A stretch of 64,000 nt of DNA from Dyella_D sp052115385 (GTDB lineage: Bacteria; Pseudomonadota; Gammaproteobacteria; Xanthomonadales; Rhodanobacteraceae). The DNA lies in contig NZ_JBFRGP010000004.1 of the NCBI RefSeq assembly GCF_052115385.1, forward strand, positions 186,001 through 250,000, in the 5' to 3' direction. The first letter of the stretch is position 1. Each line of letters starts with the position of its first letter. Below the pieces are notes generated by a model that ran no database searches, had not been told where the DNA came from, and saw nothing but the letters and a program-made list of their open reading frames with translations. Positions 17,713 to 25,492 of this stretch are shown here, piece after piece. The position numbers and the translations under genes are program-made.

Positions 17713-17757
17713 GCACAATGCGCCAGGCCGATTTTGTGCCATGCTGCGATTGCACAA
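17713..17757. promoter_or_regulatory. Candidate operator of the hydroxyproline operon/AraC regulator
   Basis: In the 140-base divergent gap the six-base half-site GCACAA occurs at 17713-17718 and 17752-17757, and its complement TTGTGC at 17734-17739. The last two form an inverted repeat with a 12-base spacer. Such spaced half-sites fit AraC-family binding. Their use by the neighbouring regulator is an inference. Confidence 0.45.
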
Positions 17758-17783
17758 GGCTTTGCGACGAGGCAGGACCTGCG

Positions 17784-18527
17784 ATGGACATGAAGATTTC
17801 GGCCGACGAGCTGGAGGCGCTGTTCGACGCCTTGCCCGATGTGGTGTTCTTCGTGAAGGACGGCCAGGGCCGCTACACCCACGCCAATCTCACCCTGGTG
17901 CGCCGGCTGGGCTTGAAGCAGCGCGCGGATGTGATCGGCCGCAGCGTGGTCGAGCTGTTTCCCGCCACGCTGGGCGGCTCCTACGCGTCGCAGGACCGGC
18001 GCGTGCTGGACGGCGAAGTGATCGAGAACCAGCTCGAAGTGCACATCTTCCCGAACCGCGTGCCCGGCTGGTGTCTTACCTGCAAGCGGCCTTTGCTCAA
18101 GTCGGCAAAAGGGCAGCGCGGCGAGGTACACGGCATCGTCGGCATCTCGCGCGACCTGGGCAAACCGGATGGTCGCCATCCCACTTATGTGCGCCTGCGC
18201 CGCGTGCTCGCCTACCTGCAGGAGCATTACGCCGAAGGCGTGCGCGTGGCGAAGCTGGCCGAACTGGCGGGGGTCTCGGTGGCGCAGCTGGAGCGGCATT
18301 TCCGCCGCGTGTTCCAGCTCACCCCGCAGCAGGTGCAGACCAAGCTGCGCATCGAGGCGGCGATGCGGCTGCTGCGTGGCGCGGAAAGCGTGGCGGCGAT
18401 CGGCCTCGCCTGCGGTTTCGCCGACCAGAGCGCGTTCGCGCGGCAGTTCAAGGCGACGGTGGGCATGACGCCGCGGGACTACCGGGCGATCGCCGCCGGC
18501 GCCCCGCGTGCGGCGCCGGCGGCGTAG
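17784..18527 (+). CDS. PAS-AraC transcriptional regulator, probable hydroxyproline activator
   Basis: A 247-residue regulator with an N-terminal PAS-like sensor (about residues 12-115, 'LFDALPDVVFFVKDGQGRYTHAN') and a C-terminal AraC helix-turn-helix pair (about 140-235, 'LAELAGVSVAQLERHFRRVF' and 'IGLACGFADQSAFARQFK'). The start at 17784 has an AGGA site 7 bases upstream. It is divergent from the epimerase operon, and AraC regulators commonly control hydroxyproline genes. The PAS sensor in place of the usual sugar- or amino-acid-binding domain is notable; its ligand is unknown. Confidence 0.88.
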   Translation: MDMKISADELEALFDALPDVVFFVKDGQGRYTHANLTLVRRLGLKQRADVIGRSVVELFPATLGGSYASQDRRVLDGEVIENQLEVHIFPNRVPGWCLTCKRPLLKSAKGQRGEVHGIVGISRDLGKPDGRHPTYVRLRRVLAYLQEHYAEGVRVAKLAELAGVSVAQLERHFRRVFQLTPQQVQTKLRIEAAMRLLRGAESVAAIGLACGFADQSAFARQFKATVGMTPRDYRAIAAGAPRAAPAA

Positions 18528-18540
18528 AGCGGGAGACGGC

Positions 18541-18891
18541 TCAGCCGTTGACCCACACGCCGACGTTCAGATGCCAACCGTCGTTGCGACGCTCGTAATG
18601 CGGGTGGACGTAGTGGTAACCCGGACGCACCACTTCCCAATGCCCCGGCATGGCCACGTATTCGCGCCCGCTCCAGTGCCAGTAGCCACGTGCCCACACA
18701 TAGCCCTGGCGCGGCGCCGGCTCCACTTCCACGATGCGCTCCGGCGGCGGCTGCGGTGCGATCACTTCGACCACGTCGCGGCGCACCACCGGGCGTTCCA
18801 CCACCACGGGGCGCTCGTGCACCACGCGCTCCTCCACGCAGCCGCTGGCGAGCAAGGTCAGCGCGGCGAGCGCCACGATTCGAATCTGCAT
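18541..18891 (-). CDS. Small lipoprotein with aromatic YxWxxGYW-type repeats
   Basis: A 116-residue protein with a lipoprotein signal (lipobox 'LLASGC'). After a Pro/Val/Glu-rich stretch come tandem aromatic motifs 'YVWARGYWHWSGREYV', 'PGHWEVVRPGYHYV' and 'HYERRNDGWH'. These match the WxxGxW-type repeat proteins common in proteobacterial envelopes. The function is not known; a surface or periplasmic structural role is likely. Its neighbour at 18995 is a related protein. It ends 14 bases from the stop of the convergent AraC gene. Confidence 0.82.
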   Translation of the reverse strand: MQIRIVALAALTLLASGCVEERVVHERPVVVERPVVRRDVVEVIAPQPPPERIVEVEPAPRQGYVWARGYWHWSGREYVAMPGHWEVVRPGYHYVHPHYERRNDGWHLNVGVWVNG

Positions 18892-18912
18892 TGTTGTGCC
18901 CCTTCTTGGTGA

Positions 18913-18940
18913 GAACTAATTGGTTAGAACTAGTTGGTTA
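18913..18940. repeat. Tandem 14-base direct repeat
   Basis: GAACTAATTGGTTA is followed directly by GAACTAGTTGGTTA (one mismatch). The pair lies 22 bases upstream of the minus-strand lipoprotein gene, where a transcription-factor site would be expected. It is AT-rich in an otherwise GC-rich region. Confidence 0.6.
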
Positions 18941-18948
18941 GAGCCGGG

Positions 18949-18977
18949 AAAAACGCGGCTGCCAGCGGGCAGCCGCG
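18949..18977 (-). terminator. Rho-independent terminator of the small secreted protein gene
   Basis: CGCGGCTGCC and GGCAGCCGCG form a perfect 10-bp stem with a 4-base loop. Read on the minus strand it is followed by five T. It lies 18 bases after the stop of the minus-strand gene that ends at 18995. Confidence 0.88.
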
Positions 18978-18994
18978 TCGAAATCAAACGGAGC

Positions 18995-19324
18995 TCAACG
19001 GCCCCAGTAACCGTCGTGGAAGCGCCAGCCGCCGCGGTAGTGCTCCCAGCGCGGGGCGCGATAGTTGTAGCCGTGGCGCGCCGGCATCCAGCGGCCGACC
19101 ATCCACACGTGGCGGCGCGCATACGGGTCCCAGCGCCAGTAGCCCGGCGCCCAGGCGTAGCCGACGCGCGGCGGCGGCACCACTTCGTAGCGCGGTGCGG
19201 GCGGTGCGACGTTGATGCCGACGGAGATCTGCGTGCGCGCGGCGGCATCGGGAGCGTAGGCGGAAGCGCCCAGGCCCAGGCCCAGCGCGGTCAGCACGGC
19301 GAAGGTTCGTGCCAGCGTTTTCAT
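18995..19324 (-). CDS. Small secreted protein with WxxGxW-type repeats
   Basis: A 109-residue protein with a signal peptide cleaved near 'ASAYA'. The mature part carries aromatic repeats 'YAWAPGYWRWDPYARRHVW', 'VGRWMPARHGYNY' and 'GWRFHDGYWG'. It is a paralogue in style of the lipoprotein at 18541 but lacks the lipobox. The two are separated by a terminator, so they are probably transcribed independently. The function is unknown; such proteins are expected in the periplasm. Confidence 0.83.
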   Translation of the reverse strand: MKTLARTFAVLTALGLGLGASAYAPDAAARTQISVGINVAPPAPRYEVVPPPRVGYAWAPGYWRWDPYARRHVWMVGRWMPARHGYNYRAPRWEHYRGGWRFHDGYWGR

Positions 19325-19464
19325 GCGGTTTCTCCTCGGCCACGCAACGTGTGGCCCGCATGGAAAAACGGCATGGGCCGGCGGCTGTTGACCGCGGCCG
19401 GCCGGCTTGTTCAGAAATGGGTGGGGTGGAACAGGATGGGGGCGAGCAGGATGCGGTGAAATAC

Positions 19465-19492
19465 GCGCGGCGGCGCCGGAACGCCGCCGCGC
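19465..19492. terminator. Perfect GC hairpin after the M48 protease gene
   Basis: An 11-bp perfect stem (19465-19475 with 19482-19492) and a 6-base loop lie 8 bases past the stop of the minus-strand protease gene. No T-run follows, so it may slow or protect transcripts and not fully terminate. Confidence 0.55.
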
Positions 19493-19499
19493 GCCGTCC

Positions 19500-20303
19500 T
19501 CACATCGCGCAGTTGGGCTTGTGCCCGCTGGTGCGTGCCTGCTCGAACACCGGCATCAGCAGGTCGGCCTGCTTGGTCAGCGATTGCTGGCGGTTGTACG
19601 AGGCCGGATGGGTCGACAGGAAGGCCGGCTGCTTGGGGCCGGCCGGGCCTTGCGCCGCCATCCGCTCCCACAGCGTGGCGGCCGAGCGCGGGTCGAAGCC
19701 GGCCTGCGCCATGTAGCGCTGGCCCAGCGTGTCCGCCTCGCTTTCCTGCATGCGCGAGAACGGCAGCAGCAGGCCCACTTCCGCACCCACGCCGAGCGCC
19801 GCGGCGGCGTAGCCGACGTTGGTGCCGCGGGTGGCGGCATAGGCGGTGCCGGCAACCACGGCCACCTGCGCGGCGATGTTGTCGGACATGCGCTCGGCGC
19901 CATGGCGCGACACCACGTGCGAGAGCTCATGCCCCAGCACCACGGCGAGCAGGTCCTGGTTGGACGCCACCTTGAACATGCCGCGGTTGACGCCAATGCG
20001 CCCGCCGGGCAGGGCGAAGGCGTTGGGCGTGTTGTCGTCGATGATCTGCACTTCCCACTGCTGGGTGTTCCACGGCGCCGGCAGCACCGCCACCAGGGCG
20101 TTGGCGACACAAGTGGCGTAGGCGCGCTCCTTCGGCGCATCGGCGAACTTGCCCTTGGTGCGCATATCGTTGAACGCGGCCAGGCCCATCTTCGACATAT
20201 CCCCGTCGGAGACCATCATCAGCTGCTTGCGCCCGGTGGGCGAGGTGGTGCAGCCACAGAGCAGGGCGCCTAGGGCCAGCACGAGCGGCAGGCGGAATTT
20301 CAT
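19500..20303 (-). CDS. M48-family metalloprotease, lipoprotein
   Basis: A 267-residue protein with a lipoprotein signal (lipobox 'LLCGC', Cys18) and the M48 zinc motif 'HELSH' at about residues 125-129, plus the third ligand Glu in 'ESEADTLG'. This is the LoiP/YcaL type: a membrane-anchored periplasmic protease linked to outer-membrane protein quality control. The start at 20303 has a GGAGGT site; an in-frame extension to 20453 runs through the region upstream of the divergent TetR gene and is unlikely. Confidence 0.93.
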   Translation of the reverse strand: MKFRLPLVLALGALLCGCTTSPTGRKQLMMVSDGDMSKMGLAAFNDMRTKGKFADAPKERAYATCVANALVAVLPAPWNTQQWEVQIIDDNTPNAFALPGGRIGVNRGMFKVASNQDLLAVVLGHELSHVVSRHGAERMSDNIAAQVAVVAGTAYAATRGTNVGYAAAALGVGAEVGLLLPFSRMQESEADTLGQRYMAQAGFDPRSAATLWERMAAQGPAGPKQPAFLSTHPASYNRQQSLTKQADLLMPVFEQARTSGHKPNCAM

Positions 20304-20384
20304 GCGTTTTACCTCCCTGGAAAACTGGTCCGAAGCATAACCTTGCGTCCGCCTTCGCAATGTGTGCCAGGTCGGCACTTGAAA

Positions 20385-20402
20385 AGAACGAACGGTCGTT
20401 CT
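20385..20402. promoter_or_regulatory. TetR-type palindromic operator
   Basis: AGAACGA and TCGTTCT form perfect 7-bp arms around ACGG, ending 13 bases before the TetR start codon. A position over the ribosome-binding region suggests autorepression. Confidence 0.7.
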
Positions 20403-20415
20403 ATTTTCCGACCCC

Positions 20416-21018
20416 ATGAACGCTACTACCGCCCCCGGCAAGCGCGCCGCCACCCGCGAGATGATCCTCGACCGCGCCTACGCCATGGCCTGCAACGACG
20501 GCCTGGAAGGGCTGTCGATCGGCACGCTGGCGCAAGCCGCGGACATGTCCAAGAGTGGCGTGTTCGCCCACTTCGGTTCGCGCGAAGACCTGCAGCTGGC
20601 CGTGCTCGAACTGGGCGCGCTGCGCTTCATGGACAACGTGCTGCTGCCCGCGTTGAGGATGCCGCGCGGCTTGCCGCGCCTGCGCGCCATCGTCGAGCAC
20701 TGGTGTGACTGGGCGCATCGCTACGAGCGCGGCTGCGTGCTGCTGTCGGCCGTCGGCGAATACGACGGCCGCGATGGCGCCCTGCGCGACGCGGTGGTGC
20801 ATCAGCAGGCCGGTTGGCGCGGGCAGTTGGAGAAGGCGATTGCCCTGGCGGTGGACGAAGGGCATCTGGGCCGCGATACCGACGTCGGCCAGCTCGCCTT
20901 CGAGATCTACGCCTTCATGCTCGTACTGCACCACGACGCCGGCTTGTTCGGCTTCGAGGAGGCACGTCGCCGCACGCTCGCGGCGGTCGACCGCCTGTTC
21001 GCCAGCTATCGCATCTGA
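20416..21018 (+). CDS. TetR-family regulator
   Basis: A 200-residue protein with an N-terminal TetR helix-turn-helix ('LSIGTLAQAADMSKSGVFAHFGSREDL') and a TetR_C domain with 'YERGCVLLSAVGEYDGRDG', a form often seen in fatty-acid or organic-molecule responsive members. The next gene, 44 bases away on the same strand, encodes an alpha/beta hydrolase and is the likely target. A clean palindrome lies just upstream. Confidence 0.9.
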   Translation: MNATTAPGKRAATREMILDRAYAMACNDGLEGLSIGTLAQAADMSKSGVFAHFGSREDLQLAVLELGALRFMDNVLLPALRMPRGLPRLRAIVEHWCDWAHRYERGCVLLSAVGEYDGRDGALRDAVVHQQAGWRGQLEKAIALAVDEGHLGRDTDVGQLAFEIYAFMLVLHHDAGLFGFEEARRRTLAAVDRLFASYRI

Positions 21019-21062
21019 CCCCCGCACCCGCACTCAGCACCCACACCCCAGGGAGCTCCGCC

Positions 21063-22004
21063 ATGCCTCGCCCCCAACGCGCCCATCGCCCGCACGGCCG
21101 CCCCAGCGCCGGCCTGCTGCTGAAACTCGGCGCCGTGCGCGCCAGCTTTGCCGTCGGCGGCCGGCTCGCGCCGCGCCGCACGGTCGACCGCGCCGCACGC
21201 CTGTTCGCCACGCCGTTCGCCAGCAGCCGCAGCCGCGCGCTGGCGGCCCAGCCGGACGAGGCGATGACGCTAGGCGAATTGCCGGTCGGCGGCGAGCGGA
21301 TCGCCACCTATGTCTGGGGCGATCCGGCGACGCAGCCATACGCGCTGCTGGTGCATGGCTGGTCCAGCTTCGGCCTGCGCTATCTGCCGTGGGTGCAGCG
21401 CCTGCGCGAAGCGGGCCTGGCGGTGGTGGCGTTCGACCAGCCCGGCCATGGCCGCAGCTCGGGCCGCTTGTGCACGCTGCCGGATTTCATCGCCACCATC
21501 CGCGCGGTCGGGCAGCACTACGGCAACGCGGCGTTGGCGATCGGCCATTCGCTCGGCGGTGCCGCGCTGGCCTTGGCGCAGAGCGAAACCTGGTGGGCAC
21601 GGCAACTGGTGCTGGTGGCGCCTGCGGCCGATATGGAAGCCGCCGCCGGCCGCTTCTTCCGCTTCGTGAAACTGGGCGACCACCTGCGCGAAGCGTTCTA
21701 CGGCTGGCTCGAGCGGCGCACCGGCGTGACCGTGCGCGACCTGCAGGTGCACAAGCATCTGCCGGCGCTGGGCCAGTCCGGGCTGGTGGTGCACGACCTG
21801 GACGACCACGACGTGCCGTGGGACGAGGGCGAACGCTACGCGCGCTACTGGTCGGGCGCGCGTCTGCTCACCACGCAGGGACTCGGCCACCATCGCGTGC
21901 TGGATGCTCCAGAAGTGATCGAGGCGACCTTTGCTTTCCTGCGTGGCGAGACGGTGGGCGAGCGCGTGGTCGCGACGCCAAACCTGCCTTACGGCGTGGC
22001 CTAG
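21063..22004 (+). CDS. Alpha/beta hydrolase
   Basis: A 313-residue alpha/beta-hydrolase fold protein. The nucleophile elbow is 'AIGHSLGGAAL', the oxyanion region 'VHGWSSFGLRY' and a late 'GLGHHRVLDAPEV' gives the catalytic histidine. The first 60 residues are Arg/Ala rich and less conserved. AGGGAG precedes the ATG at 21063. The substrate is unknown; esters or lipids are plausible given the TetR neighbour. Its TAG stop is part of the dispersed repeat that follows. Confidence 0.88.
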   Translation: MPRPQRAHRPHGRPSAGLLLKLGAVRASFAVGGRLAPRRTVDRAARLFATPFASSRSRALAAQPDEAMTLGELPVGGERIATYVWGDPATQPYALLVHGWSSFGLRYLPWVQRLREAGLAVVAFDQPGHGRSSGRLCTLPDFIATIRAVGQHYGNAALAIGHSLGGAALALAQSETWWARQLVLVAPAADMEAAAGRFFRFVKLGDHLREAFYGWLERRTGVTVRDLQVHKHLPALGQSGLVVHDLDDHDVPWDEGERYARYWSGARLLTTQGLGHHRVLDAPEVIEATFAFLRGETVGERVVATPNLPYGVA

Positions 22005-22083
22005 GTTGGGGTGGCAACCCCAACGTCGTCGCTTGCGAAGTGGTCGCATCGTTGGGGTTCGCCTGTCGGCTCACCCCAACCTA
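22002..22083. repeat. GTAGGTTGGGG palindromic repeat, copy 2
   Basis: An 82-base nested palindrome fills the whole gap between two convergent genes. Outer arms are TAGGTTGGGGTG and CACCCCAACCTA; inner arms are CAACCCCAACG and CGTTGGGGTTCG. The left TAG is the stop codon of the hydrolase and the right CTA is the stop codon, read on the minus strand, of the next gene. Confidence 0.85.
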
Positions 22084-22431
22084 CTTAGCCGGCAGCACGC
22101 GTCCTGTGCGATAGCTGCGATAGCGGCACACGTCGAAGTTGCGCTGCAATAGCGAGCGCCCATCGGCGAAGGTGGCGCGCAGATCGCGGCGGCAACCTTC
22201 CTTGCCATCGATCGCCACCGTTACAGCGTTGCCGCCACCGATCAGCGGACGATCGCCGATAGGCACAGCGCGAAACGCATCCGTTCCCGCCGGCGCAACG
22301 GCCAGCGTCACCAGGCTGGAAGGCGCATCGTTGTAGACCTCCAGATAGCGCGTCTGCGCAGCGGCCATCGTTGGCAGCGACACGCAGGCGAGCGACCCAC
22401 TGGCGAGCAGCAGCGCAAGGCGACGGTTCAT
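22081..22431 (-). CDS. Small secreted protein of unknown function
   Basis: A 116-residue protein with a signal peptide ('LLLASGSLACVSLPTMAAAQ'). The mature part has two cysteines ('EGCRRDL' and 'FDVCRYRSYRTGRV') that may form a disulfide. GGAGAGGAAG precedes the ATG at 22431. I do not recognise the family. It is convergent with the alpha/beta hydrolase and shares the repeat between them. Confidence 0.75.
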   Translation of the reverse strand: MNRRLALLLASGSLACVSLPTMAAAQTRYLEVYNDAPSSLVTLAVAPAGTDAFRAVPIGDRPLIGGGNAVTVAIDGKEGCRRDLRATFADGRSLLQRNFDVCRYRSYRTGRVLPAK

Positions 22432-22616
22432 GGCTTCCTCTCCACAGCTGCCGCCCGGGCGGCGATGCACGGATTGGGCGCGAAGCGCCCGTCGGGCGTG
22501 GTTGTGGCGGGACGGATCGTAGCGGGCGCGGGACGAATGGCAGCCGTGACCGGCGAGCCTGTTCGCGCGCAGCTATGCCTGTGTAGGATGCGGACGCCAC
22601 GGCATGGAGGAGTGCG

Positions 22617-23675
22617 ATGCGATTCTGGCGTTACCTGGCCGCGTGGACCGTGCCGGCCGTGCTGTTCGCCATCCAGGGCTACAGCATGGATGCGATGCGC
22701 GGGCATACCTGGAATGCCGCCGACTACATCCGCTGGGCGATGGTGCAGTGGTACACGCTGGCGGTGCTGGCGCCTGGCGTGTTCGCGCTGGCCAGGCGCT
22801 TTACCGTCGACACCACCGCGCAGTGGCGCTACCTGCCGCTCTATATCGCCGGCAGCCTGGGATTCTCCGCCTGCGCGGTGCTGATCGGCGCCACGCTCGG
22901 CCATCTGCTCGAACCCGGCCAGCCGCCGTTCGACGACCAGCTGCAGCAGTTCATCGACAAATACGTCTTCATCGATTTCTTTATCTACTGGGTGCTGGTG
23001 GTGGGTTGGCATGCCATGCGCTTCTTCCGCGAGAAGGACCGGCGCGCGGACCAACTGCAGGCGCTGCTGGCGCAATCGCGCCTGCAGGTGCTGAAGATGC
23101 AGCTGCAGCCGCATTTCCTGTTCAACACGCTGCATGCGATCACCACCCTGATCCGCGAGGAGCCGGAAGTCGCCGAGGACATGCTGCTGCGCCTGAGCGA
23201 GCTGCTGCGCGCGTATCTCGATGAAGACCGGCAGGAGATCGCACTGGCCCGCGAGTTGGAGTTGCTGGACTTGTACCTCGGCATCCAGCGCGTGCGCTTC
23301 AAGGACCGCCTCGATACGCGCGTGGACGCGTCGGTCTCCGCGCTTGGCGCCGCCGTGCCCGGCCTGATCCTGCAGCCTTTGGTGGAGAACGCGATCCATC
23401 ACGGCATCGGCCGGCACGCCGGCGGCGACACCGTCGAAGTGTTTGCGCATCGCGACACCGACAGCCTTTACCTGGAAGTGCGCAATCGCAACGGCGTGCT
23501 GGAAGTGACGCCGGAAGAAGCGTTCACGCGCGGCATCGGTCTGTCCAATACACGCTTGCGCCTGCAGGAGCTGTACGGCACTACCGCCTCGGTTTATATC
23601 GACACGCTGTCGCCGCAAGGTGTCACCTGCCGCCTGCGCCTGCCGTTCCGCGCACTGGGCGCGGTGGCCGCATGA
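22617..23675 (+). CDS. LytS-type sensor histidine kinase
   Basis: A 352-residue inner-membrane kinase with about four N-terminal transmembrane segments, then the His_kinase domain with the phospho-acceptor H166 in 'QLQPHFLFNTLHAI' and an HATPase with 'LVENAIHHGIG' and 'GIGLSNTRLRLQ'. There is no recognisable extracellular sensor domain. Its end overlaps the response-regulator start by 4 bases, so the two form one two-component system. The stimulus is unknown. Confidence 0.93.
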   Translation: MRFWRYLAAWTVPAVLFAIQGYSMDAMRGHTWNAADYIRWAMVQWYTLAVLAPGVFALARRFTVDTTAQWRYLPLYIAGSLGFSACAVLIGATLGHLLEPGQPPFDDQLQQFIDKYVFIDFFIYWVLVVGWHAMRFFREKDRRADQLQALLAQSRLQVLKMQLQPHFLFNTLHAITTLIREEPEVAEDMLLRLSELLRAYLDEDRQEIALARELELLDLYLGIQRVRFKDRLDTRVDASVSALGAAVPGLILQPLVENAIHHGIGRHAGGDTVEVFAHRDTDSLYLEVRNRNGVLEVTPEEAFTRGIGLSNTRLRLQELYGTTASVYIDTLSPQGVTCRLRLPFRALGAVAA

Positions 23676-24448
23676 GCATCCGCGCGCTGATCGTGGACGA
23701 CGAGCCGATCGCGCGGCACAGCATCGCGCGCCTGTTGCGCAAGGAAGCGGATGTCCTGATCGCCGGCGAATTCGGCGATGGCGCCAGCGCGCTGGAGGCG
23801 ATCCGCCAATTGCAGCCGGACCTGGTATTCCTTGATATCCAGATGCCGGAGATGACCGGCATCGATGTTGCCGTCGCGCTGGGCGAGGCGGCCTTGCCGG
23901 CCACGGTCTTTGTCACGGCTTATGAGCAATACGCGGTGCGCGCGTTCGAGGCGAACGCGGTGGATTACCTGGTCAAGCCGTTCAGCAGCGAACGCTTCGA
24001 CGCGGCGTTGCGCCGGGTGCGGCGGCGGCTGGCGGGCGAGGGCGGCGGTGCCGAGTCCGCGCGGGTATGGCAGGCGCTGGCGCAATGGCGGCGCGAGCAA
24101 AGCTACGCGCGGCGCCTGCCGATCCCGATGGACGGCAGCGTGATCCTGCTGGAGGTGGCGCGCATCGACTGGATCGAAGCCAACCGCAACAGCGTGCGCC
24201 TGCACGTGGGCAAGGACACCTACGAGTTGCGCGAGACCATGACCGCGCTGGAGGAACGCCTCGATCCGCGCCAGTTCGCGCGCGTGCATCGCTCGGCCAT
24301 CGTCAATATCGACCGCATCCAGGCGATCCATCCGTGGTTCAAGGGCTACCACATGGTGGTGCTGAGCACGGGGCAGGAGTTGCGCATGAGCCGCTACCAG
24401 CACGATGCGTTCCGTGAGCTGGTGCGCTTGCCGGTGCGGACGCCGTAG
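23672..24448 (+). CDS. LytTR-family response regulator
   Basis: A 258-residue regulator with a receiver domain (phospho-acceptor D55 in 'LVFLDIQMPEMTG', K in 'YLVKPF') and a C-terminal LytTR DNA-binding domain ('IDWIEANRNSVRLHV', 'FARVHRSAIVNIDRI'). It is translationally coupled to the kinase gene. Its TAG stop forms the loop of a perfect hairpin. Target genes are unknown; LytTR regulators often control envelope or exopolysaccharide genes. Confidence 0.94.
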   Translation: MSIRALIVDDEPIARHSIARLLRKEADVLIAGEFGDGASALEAIRQLQPDLVFLDIQMPEMTGIDVAVALGEAALPATVFVTAYEQYAVRAFEANAVDYLVKPFSSERFDAALRRVRRRLAGEGGGAESARVWQALAQWRREQSYARRLPIPMDGSVILLEVARIDWIEANRNSVRLHVGKDTYELRETMTALEERLDPRQFARVHRSAIVNIDRIQAIHPWFKGYHMVVLSTGQELRMSRYQHDAFRELVRLPVRTP

Positions 24449-24463
24449 CGGCGTCCGCACCGG
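24431..24463. terminator. 15-bp perfect hairpin whose loop is the stop codon
   Basis: 24431-24445 pairs perfectly with 24449-24463, and the three-base loop TAG is the stop codon of the LytTR gene. It lies between convergent genes, so it can act in both directions. No T-run follows on either strand. Confidence 0.75.
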
Positions 24464-24467
24464 AGAA

Positions 24468-25334
24468 TCAGGAGCGATCCAGCGGCGTGGTCAGGTGCAG
24501 GCCGCTGCCGACCAGGTAGAGACTGCCGTCGGGCAACGCATCGGCGCCCAGGCTTTCATCCTTGTGCGTGCGGCGATACTCGTCCATCCACGGGATCGGT
24601 TCCTTCGGACCCGGAATATAGGCCTGCCAGGCGGCAGATTCGGGCTGCTCGGAATCTCCCATGTGGCGCAGATGGTAGGCCACGGGCACGCGTACGATCC
24701 AGGCATCGCCGTTCCGGCCCGGGCCGTTGGCCGGCACGGTGAAGGTCCAGTTGCGCGCGGCTTCGATGCTGGAGGCGGCCAGCAGCTTGCGCCAGCGGCG
24801 CATGCCGTTCTCGCTGTCCGCCACGTTGAGATTGACTTGCTCGGCGGCCACGTCGCCCACGGTGCCGTCGGGCTGCACGCGCACGAGCAGGAACACCGTG
24901 CCGCTGACGCGCGCCTGCACCGCATCCTGGGGGTAACGGGGTGGCGTGCGGTTCTTGTAGGCAAGCCCCTTGTCGGCCTGGCCATTGCTGAAGGTGCCGC
25001 TGACGATGCGCAGGTTGAAGGTGTCGCCGTCGCCGCTTGGGGTCGCGACGACGCGCAGGTGCATCGGCGCTTCCGCCGCCACCGCGACGCCGTCCGCCAG
25101 CACCGGTTGGAAACGCCAGGTGGCCGAATTGCGCTTGACCAGATCCACTACCGGCACCGGCAACTGGTCCTGCTGGTCGAGGGTGCACGAGCGGACGCTG
25201 CCGTCCGGTGCCAGCACGATATGCCCATTAACCACCATGCTGGCCTCGGCGCGCTTGCGCACCGCGCTGGCGGTCTGTGCGATGGCGGCGCCGCAGAGCG
25301 CCAGGCAGAGCAGCAGCATTCCTATGCGTTTCAT
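24468..25334 (-). CDS. Secreted TonB C-terminal-domain protein
   Basis: A 288-residue protein with a cleavable signal peptide ('LLLCLALCGAAIAQT'), an N-terminal part of about 110 residues, and a TonB_C-like domain ('PPRYPQDAVQARVSGTVFLLVRVQPDG'). A classical TonB has an uncleaved N-terminal anchor and a Pro-rich linker; both are absent here. It is therefore probably a periplasmic protein that uses the TonB fold for binding and not an energy transducer. The start at 25334 has AGAGGGAAAG upstream. It is convergent with the LytTR gene. Confidence 0.8.
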   Translation of the reverse strand: MKRIGMLLLCLALCGAAIAQTASAVRKRAEASMVVNGHIVLAPDGSVRSCTLDQQDQLPVPVVDLVKRNSATWRFQPVLADGVAVAAEAPMHLRVVATPSGDGDTFNLRIVSGTFSNGQADKGLAYKNRTPPRYPQDAVQARVSGTVFLLVRVQPDGTVGDVAAEQVNLNVADSENGMRRWRKLLAASSIEAARNWTFTVPANGPGRNGDAWIVRVPVAYHLRHMGDSEQPESAAWQAYIPGPKEPIPWMDEYRRTHKDESLGADALPDGSLYLVGSGLHLTTPLDRS

Positions 25335-25492
25335 CGACTTTCCCTCTGTCGTTTGATCGAAGCGCAAGTATCCCGCGTGCTCAAGGCAATCCGCCAGAGC
25401 CGGCGTGTCGATTTCCCGCGCCCTGGTTCGTCGCCTAGGCAAGTCGGCCATGCTGCCGGCGGACAACCCACTCTCCACAAGGAACGCCGACC

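Noticed and set aside
17688..17783. An N-terminal extension of the AraC regulator
   Set aside because: It covers the candidate operator region, is Cys-rich without similarity to PAS proteins, and the ATG at 17784 has an AGGA site.
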